64,000 nucleotides of DNA from CAWUJT01 sp963922715 (GTDB lineage: Bacteria; Pseudomonadota; Alphaproteobacteria; Rhodobacterales; Rhodobacteraceae): NCBI GenBank assembly GCA_963922715.1, contig CAWUJT010000002.1, positions 7,512 to 71,511 of the forward strand, given 5' to 3'. Position numbers and translations under genes: made by a program. Positions 60,455-64,000 of this stretch are shown here, piece by piece. The notes beneath the pieces are model-generated. The model worked only from the letters and a program-made list of their open reading frames with translations. It was not told where the DNA came from and made no database searches. Each line of letters opens with the position of its first letter. Positions within the stretch are counted from its first letter, which is position 1.

Positions 60455-61372
60455 ATGACAAAGACCCTTGCACTGGCACTTGCCGCAACAACCGCTCTGA
60501 GTACAGCAGCCTTTGCTGGTGGCCATGCCATCAGCGAATTCCGCATTGGTATCTTGGGTGGCGAGAATGCCCAAGACCGTATGAACGCCTACAGCTGCTT
60601 GCAAAACTACACCGAAGAGGCGCTTGGCGTGGAAGTGAAGCTCTTTACGCCCGCCGATTATAACGGTGTGATCCAAGGCCTTTTGGGCGGCTCTCTCGAC
60701 ATGGCCTGGCTGGGTGCGTCGTCTTATGCGGCGACATATCTGCAAGACCCAGAAGCTGTTGAACCTGTTCTTGTGAAGGTTAATCTTGATGGCTCCATCG
60801 GGTATCACTCCATCGGGTTTGCGCGCAAAGACAGCGGCATCACATCGCTTGATGATATGGTTGGCAAAGTGTTTGGCTTTGGTGATCCAAACTCAACCTC
60901 TGGCTATCTGATCCCTTCTATCGAGATACCGCAGTACAAAGAGGGCATCACCATGGACTCTGGTGATTATTTTGGTGAAGTGAAATTCACAGGTGGCCAT
61001 GAGCAAACCATCGTGGCTGTCAACAATGGCGACATTGATGGTGGCGTGACTTGGGCAGATGGCCAAGGCAACTGGGAAGACGGCTACAACTCCGGTGCGC
61101 TGCGCCGCGCTGTGGACGCGGGCCTGATCGATATGAACGATCTTCAACAAATTTGGATCTCTAACGTGATCCCAGAAGGCCCAATTGTTCTGCGCAAAGC
61201 CCTTCCTGATGATGTCAAAGCCACAATGACAGAGTTGATGGACGGTCTGCATGAGCGTGACGAAGACTGTGCTTATGCTGTGGCTGCCGGGGACACACTT
61301 GGGTTCCAGCCGGTGACCCATGACACTTATATCTCTGTGATCGAAGCGCGCAAAGCCAAGATCGGCGGCTAA
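60455..61372 (+). CDS. phnD: Phosphonate-binding periplasmic protein
   Basis: 305 residues with a signal peptide (cleavage near AFAGGHA, about 21). PhnD-like segments: FRIGILGGENAQDRM, VEVKLFTPADYNGVIQGLLG, MAWLGASSYAATYLQDP, FGFGDPNSTSGYLIPS, and WISNVIPEGPIVLRKALP. It captures phosphonates (and perhaps phosphite or phosphate esters) in the periplasm. A terminator follows, probably setting a higher mRNA level for this protein than for the permeases. Confidence 0.93.
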   Translation: MTKTLALALAATTALSTAAFAGGHAISEFRIGILGGENAQDRMNAYSCLQNYTEEALGVEVKLFTPADYNGVIQGLLGGSLDMAWLGASSYAATYLQDPEAVEPVLVKVNLDGSIGYHSIGFARKDSGITSLDDMVGKVFGFGDPNSTSGYLIPSIEIPQYKEGITMDSGDYFGEVKFTGGHEQTIVAVNNGDIDGGVTWADGQGNWEDGYNSGALRRAVDAGLIDMNDLQQIWISNVIPEGPIVLRKALPDDVKATMTELMDGLHERDEDCAYAVAAGDTLGFQPVTHDTYISVIEARKAKIGG

Positions 61373-61388
61373 GTACTTTATGACATAG

Positions 61389-61418
61389 ACCGGTTGCCCA
61401 GATGGGCTGCCGGTTTTT
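61389..61418 (+). terminator. Terminator/attenuator between phnD and phnE
   Basis: ACCGG-TT-GCCC-AGAT-GGGC-TG-CCGGT forms a nine-pair hairpin with a small internal mismatch, followed by five T residues (61413-61417). It is 17 bases after the phnD stop and ends 16 bases before phnE. Probable partial terminator. Confidence 0.7.
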
Positions 61419-61433
61419 CTTTGAGGGCAGCAT

Positions 61434-62315
61434 ATGGCAGACGCATCATTAGACGCGGGTAAAACCCCTCAAAGCGTCGATAAAATCCAAGAACTTTACA
61501 TGGAGCAGGTGCAGCGTCGCAGGCTCTATGGCGGCTTGTCCCTTGTGATCTTTGTGCTTTTGATGGTCTCTGGGTTTATGGTCGCCAATGACCGCAATGC
61601 AGGCGGCTTTTGGGACGGCCTGGATCAAATTGGTGATTATCCTGCGCAAGTGCTGCAAGAAGCCTGGGAAAAGCGCGCTGATTTGCCGGGCCTCATCGCC
61701 AAATATTTTCCCGCGCTGATCGAGACGATCAATATTGCGGCTGTGTCCACATTGTTTGGTGCGGCGGGCGGCATTATTCTGGCGCTCTTGGGCACACGCG
61801 GGTTGGCGCGGTGGCCCAGTCTTATTCCGCTGTTTCGTCGTATTTCTGACATCATGCGCGCCGTGCCTGAAATTGTGATTGCACTCATGTTAATCTTCGT
61901 TCTGGGGGGTGGCCCGGTGCCTGCGATGATCGCGATTGCCATTCACACCGCAGGCGCTTTGAGTAAATTGTTCTCTGAAGTGGCTGAGAATGCTGATCTG
62001 AAACCGATCGAAGGGTTGGCCTCGACCGGGGCGACGTGGATGCAAAAGATGTGGTTGGGCGTGCTGCCGCAAGTGGCGCCAAATTTCCTCAGCTACGGGT
62101 TGTTGCGCTTTGAGATCAACATCCGCGCCTCGGCCATTCTTGGGTTTGTTGGGGCAGGGGGCATTGGTTATGAGTTGCGCAACTCTATGGCTTGGGGACC
62201 GGGCCGCTTTGACGAGGCCGCTGCAATCTTTGTTCTGCTGTTTGCAACCATCGTGTTCTTCGATCAAGTGTCCAGCCGCTATCGCAATCGCTTAACAGAG
62301 GGGCAAAACGCATGA
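61434..62315 (+). CDS. phnE: Phosphonate ABC transporter permease (first)
   Basis: 293 residues with about six helices. The permease EAA-like loop is KPIEGLASTGATWMQKMWLG. IMRAVPEIVIALMLIFVLGG and GGIGYELRNSMAWG are PhnE features. GAGGGCAGCAT precedes the ATG. Its stop overlaps the second phnE (ATGA). The two permeases would form a heterodimeric channel. Confidence 0.9.
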   Translation: MADASLDAGKTPQSVDKIQELYMEQVQRRRLYGGLSLVIFVLLMVSGFMVANDRNAGGFWDGLDQIGDYPAQVLQEAWEKRADLPGLIAKYFPALIETINIAAVSTLFGAAGGIILALLGTRGLARWPSLIPLFRRISDIMRAVPEIVIALMLIFVLGGGPVPAMIAIAIHTAGALSKLFSEVAENADLKPIEGLASTGATWMQKMWLGVLPQVAPNFLSYGLLRFEINIRASAILGFVGAGGIGYELRNSMAWGPGRFDEAAAIFVLLFATIVFFDQVSSRYRNRLTEGQNA

Positions 62316-63625
62316 CCGCCGCTGATCTGAGCACCGCCAAAAGGCATGCTGATGCCCTGTTCCAGCGCAAACGCGTTTTCGCCTTTGCCGTGCCTGCCGT
62401 CATCCTTGTTTATCTCATTTATATCTTTTTTGCGTTTGACATCCTCGGGCTGGCGAAACGCGCGAATTGGGACAATGCGGTCACCTTGGCCTCTGACAGC
62501 TGGTCTTACAAGGTGCATGTGACCCGCGACAATCGTTCCGGCGAGGTAAGCTATGCCGTCGAAGGGGAGCGCAAAGGGGCCTATCCGGAAGGCGCGCGCC
62601 CGGATTGGGTTAGTGGTGATGAGATTATTACGATTGATCTGGGCAATGATCACATTGTGCGTTTGTTGCCTGAAAACGTGACTGAAATCGAAATCCCAGG
62701 CTTTGGATTTATCGAAGCCAAGGCAGAAGGGCGCCGGGTCGAAAGCACCTTGGGAGATAATTTGCCCGACTGGATCAACGCATCTGATCGTCGTGTGGCC
62801 ATTCACACCCCTGAAGGCCGCATCACGCTGACGGGATCTAGAACAGAGGTCTTCAATTATTTCACAGGCTGGGAGCTCTTTTGGTTCACGCTCGACAGTC
62901 CCTATCATGGAAGGGGCTTTGGAGAGATCCTGTTCGGGGCCCAAATTGATCCGACACGTGGGAATATCGCGGGCGCGGTCCAAGATTGGTGGACCAACAA
63001 GATGTGGCGGCACAACGATGTGGCCTGGGCCATTGGCGAGACGATCCTGATGGCCTTCTTGGGCACCATGGGGGCCGCGATGGTGGCGTTGCCGCTGGCT
63101 TTCATGGCGGCCAAACGGTTTGCGCCTTTGATGTTGATCCGCTCCGTCACACGACGCCTTTTCGATTTTGTGCGCGGGGTTGATGCGTTGATCTGGACAG
63201 TTGTGCTGAGCCGTGCATTTGGCCCTGGGCCATTGACTGGAACCTTGGCGATCCTGATCACCGATACCGGGACATTTGGGAAAATCTTCTCGGAAGCTTT
63301 GGAAAATGTGGATGAAAAACAAATCGAGGGTGTGAGTTCCACAGGGGCAAAGCCGCTGCAACGCTACCGCTTTGGGGTCATCCCACAGATCATGCCGGTG
63401 CTGCTGGCGCAAATCCTCTATTTCCTCGAGTCAAATACACGCTCTGCCACAATCATTGGGGCCATTACCGGCGGTGGTATCGGCTTGATGCTGACCCAGG
63501 CCATACAGACCCAAAAGGATTGGGAAGAGGTGGCGTATTATATCACGCTGGTGATTATCATGGTGATGGCGATGGACTGGTTTTCAGGTTGGCTGCGCGG
63601 GCGTTTGATCGGGCGCAAAGAGTAG
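62312..63625 (+). CDS. phnE: Phosphonate ABC transporter permease (second, with N-terminal extra domain)
   Basis: 437 residues. A first helix (about 28-48) is followed by a hydrophilic region of about 170 residues (roughly 50-220) before the permease module, in which GAAMVALPLAFMAAKRFAPL, VRGVDALIWTVVLSRAFGPG and IEGVSSTGAKPLQRYRFGVI (EAA-like loop) are seen. The extra region is absent from the partner permease and would lie on the periplasmic side. No C-P lyase genes follow in the window, so the substrate-processing genes must be elsewhere or beyond the edge. Confidence 0.88.
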   Translation: MTAADLSTAKRHADALFQRKRVFAFAVPAVILVYLIYIFFAFDILGLAKRANWDNAVTLASDSWSYKVHVTRDNRSGEVSYAVEGERKGAYPEGARPDWVSGDEIITIDLGNDHIVRLLPENVTEIEIPGFGFIEAKAEGRRVESTLGDNLPDWINASDRRVAIHTPEGRITLTGSRTEVFNYFTGWELFWFTLDSPYHGRGFGEILFGAQIDPTRGNIAGAVQDWWTNKMWRHNDVAWAIGETILMAFLGTMGAAMVALPLAFMAAKRFAPLMLIRSVTRRLFDFVRGVDALIWTVVLSRAFGPGPLTGTLAILITDTGTFGKIFSEALENVDEKQIEGVSSTGAKPLQRYRFGVIPQIMPVLLAQILYFLESNTRSATIIGAITGGGIGLMLTQAIQTQKDWEEVAYYITLVIIMVMAMDWFSGWLRGRLIGRKE

Positions 63626-64000
63626 CTTGCGTACAACTTTTGTGATGCTGCAAAGGTACGTACGGATGCTTTGGTTCGCGCGGTATGCAGAAAGTATTTT
63701 GATGCTGACGTTGATGACTTTAATATCGACAGTGTCGGGATAAGATATTCTTATAATTTTTAGGTGATTGTTTTTGACATCCTACAAACGCTTGTTAAGT
63801 AAAACAAATTTTCGTCAGAAATCGCAGAGCGTTGGGGTCAGACATTCTGTAAAAGCTTTTCGGCGACTGTCTATCTATGATGTGACGGTCGCCCAAAATC
63901 GTCGATGATCAACCTGTAACCAAGGATGTATTCTACGAAAGAGCATCATGAAAATCAGTTGGTTGCAGGACAACCTTTGTCCAACGTGATCAAGCGAATG
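63626..64000. other. No recognisable gene downstream of phnE
   Basis: 375 bases to the window edge without a supported gene. The phnE frame continues open for 43 codons after its TAG (63626-63756, encoding AYNFCDAAKVRTDALVRAV and onward), but without an ATG or ribosome site. A second short open stretch (about 63774-63908) begins only at TTG. Neither resembles a family I know. The minus strand was also read and gave nothing recognisable. Confidence 0.4.

Noticed and set aside
63626..63756. 43-codon continuation of the phnE frame after TAG
   Set aside because: No start codon or ribosome site and no family resemblance; phnE already has a normal C-terminus.
1..64000. CRISPR arrays, prophage, integrase, toxin-antitoxin or secretion gene clusters
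   Set aside because: Looked for regularly spaced repeats and the usual marker genes on both strands and saw none.

Overview
The window looks like chromosomal DNA of an alphaproteobacterium of the Rhodobacterales (Roseobacter group). The evidence is: a SAM/SAH-type riboswitch directly upstream of metK (a motif known essentially from that order); an IscR without the usual Fe-S cysteines; a CckA hybrid kinase; a prfA-prmC-DUF4167 block; an ArsR/ArsC fusion with ArsJ; and a Rhodobacterales-style suf cluster. Most genes are moderately GC-rich. AT-rich pockets lie around 1.0-1.6 kb (inside one gene), 18.5-19.7 kb, 45.1-46.1 kb and 53.3-54.6 kb. I see no CRISPR array, prophage, integrase or intact insertion sequence.

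Layout. (1) 0-9.1 kb: the end of an alpha/beta hydrolase on the minus strand, then the Fe-S assembly cluster iscR, nifS-like desulfurase, sufB, three small passenger genes, sufC, sufD, two YIP1-like membrane genes, sufS. (2) 9.2-11.3 kb: a small membrane protein and DedA, converging on a cytochrome b561-YceI fusion. (3) 11.4-16.1 kb: fatty-acid synthesis fabD-fabG-acpP-fabF followed by mltG. (4) 16.2-23.6 kb: an unknown gene, miaB, an OmpA-like protein and a lipoprotein sharing a cysteine-containing motif, then phoH-ybeY-corC-like-lnt. (5) 23.6-31.5 kb: riboswitch, metK, a hydrolase, a divergent dsbA-like/dsbD-like pair, a MATE transporter and trpB. (6) 31.6-32.9 kb: a decayed segment (pentapeptide-repeat, istB and AraC remnants) ending at a tRNA-Ser gene. 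(7) 33.0-36.1 kb: arsenate resistance by arsenylated-sugar export. (8) 36.2-40.3 kb: a ynjF/ynjB/ynjC/ynjD-like transport operon. (9) 40.3-49.9 kb: parE, guaB, an rRNA methyltransferase, cckA and a tungstate importer. (10) 49.9-54.3 kb: an AbrB-family permease, an oxidoreductase, a glycosyltransferase and two small pilin-like paralogues in AT-rich DNA. (11) 54.6-59.4 kb: a DUF2147 protein, glycerate kinase, a DUF1499 protein, prfA, prmC, DUF4167. (12) 59.5-63.6 kb: phosphonate ABC transporter phnCDEE with a candidate Pho box.

How parts work together. The suf genes supply Fe-S clusters, also needed by the window's MiaB. phoH-ybeY-lnt is a common RNA/envelope block. MetK is feedback-controlled through its leader RNA. 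The DsbA/DsbD-like pair would form an oxidising or isomerising thiol pathway. The three arsenic genes make one pathway: sensing and reduction or dephosphorylation, formation of 1-arseno-3-phosphoglycerate, and export. A TTAA-N7-TTAA site before cckA suggests feedback from CtrA. The least understood items are the pilin-like protein with a 22-residue FYGW tandem repeat, the OmpA/lipoprotein pair, and the passenger genes in the suf cluster.

All coordinates, starts and motifs were read by eye. No database search or folding program was run.
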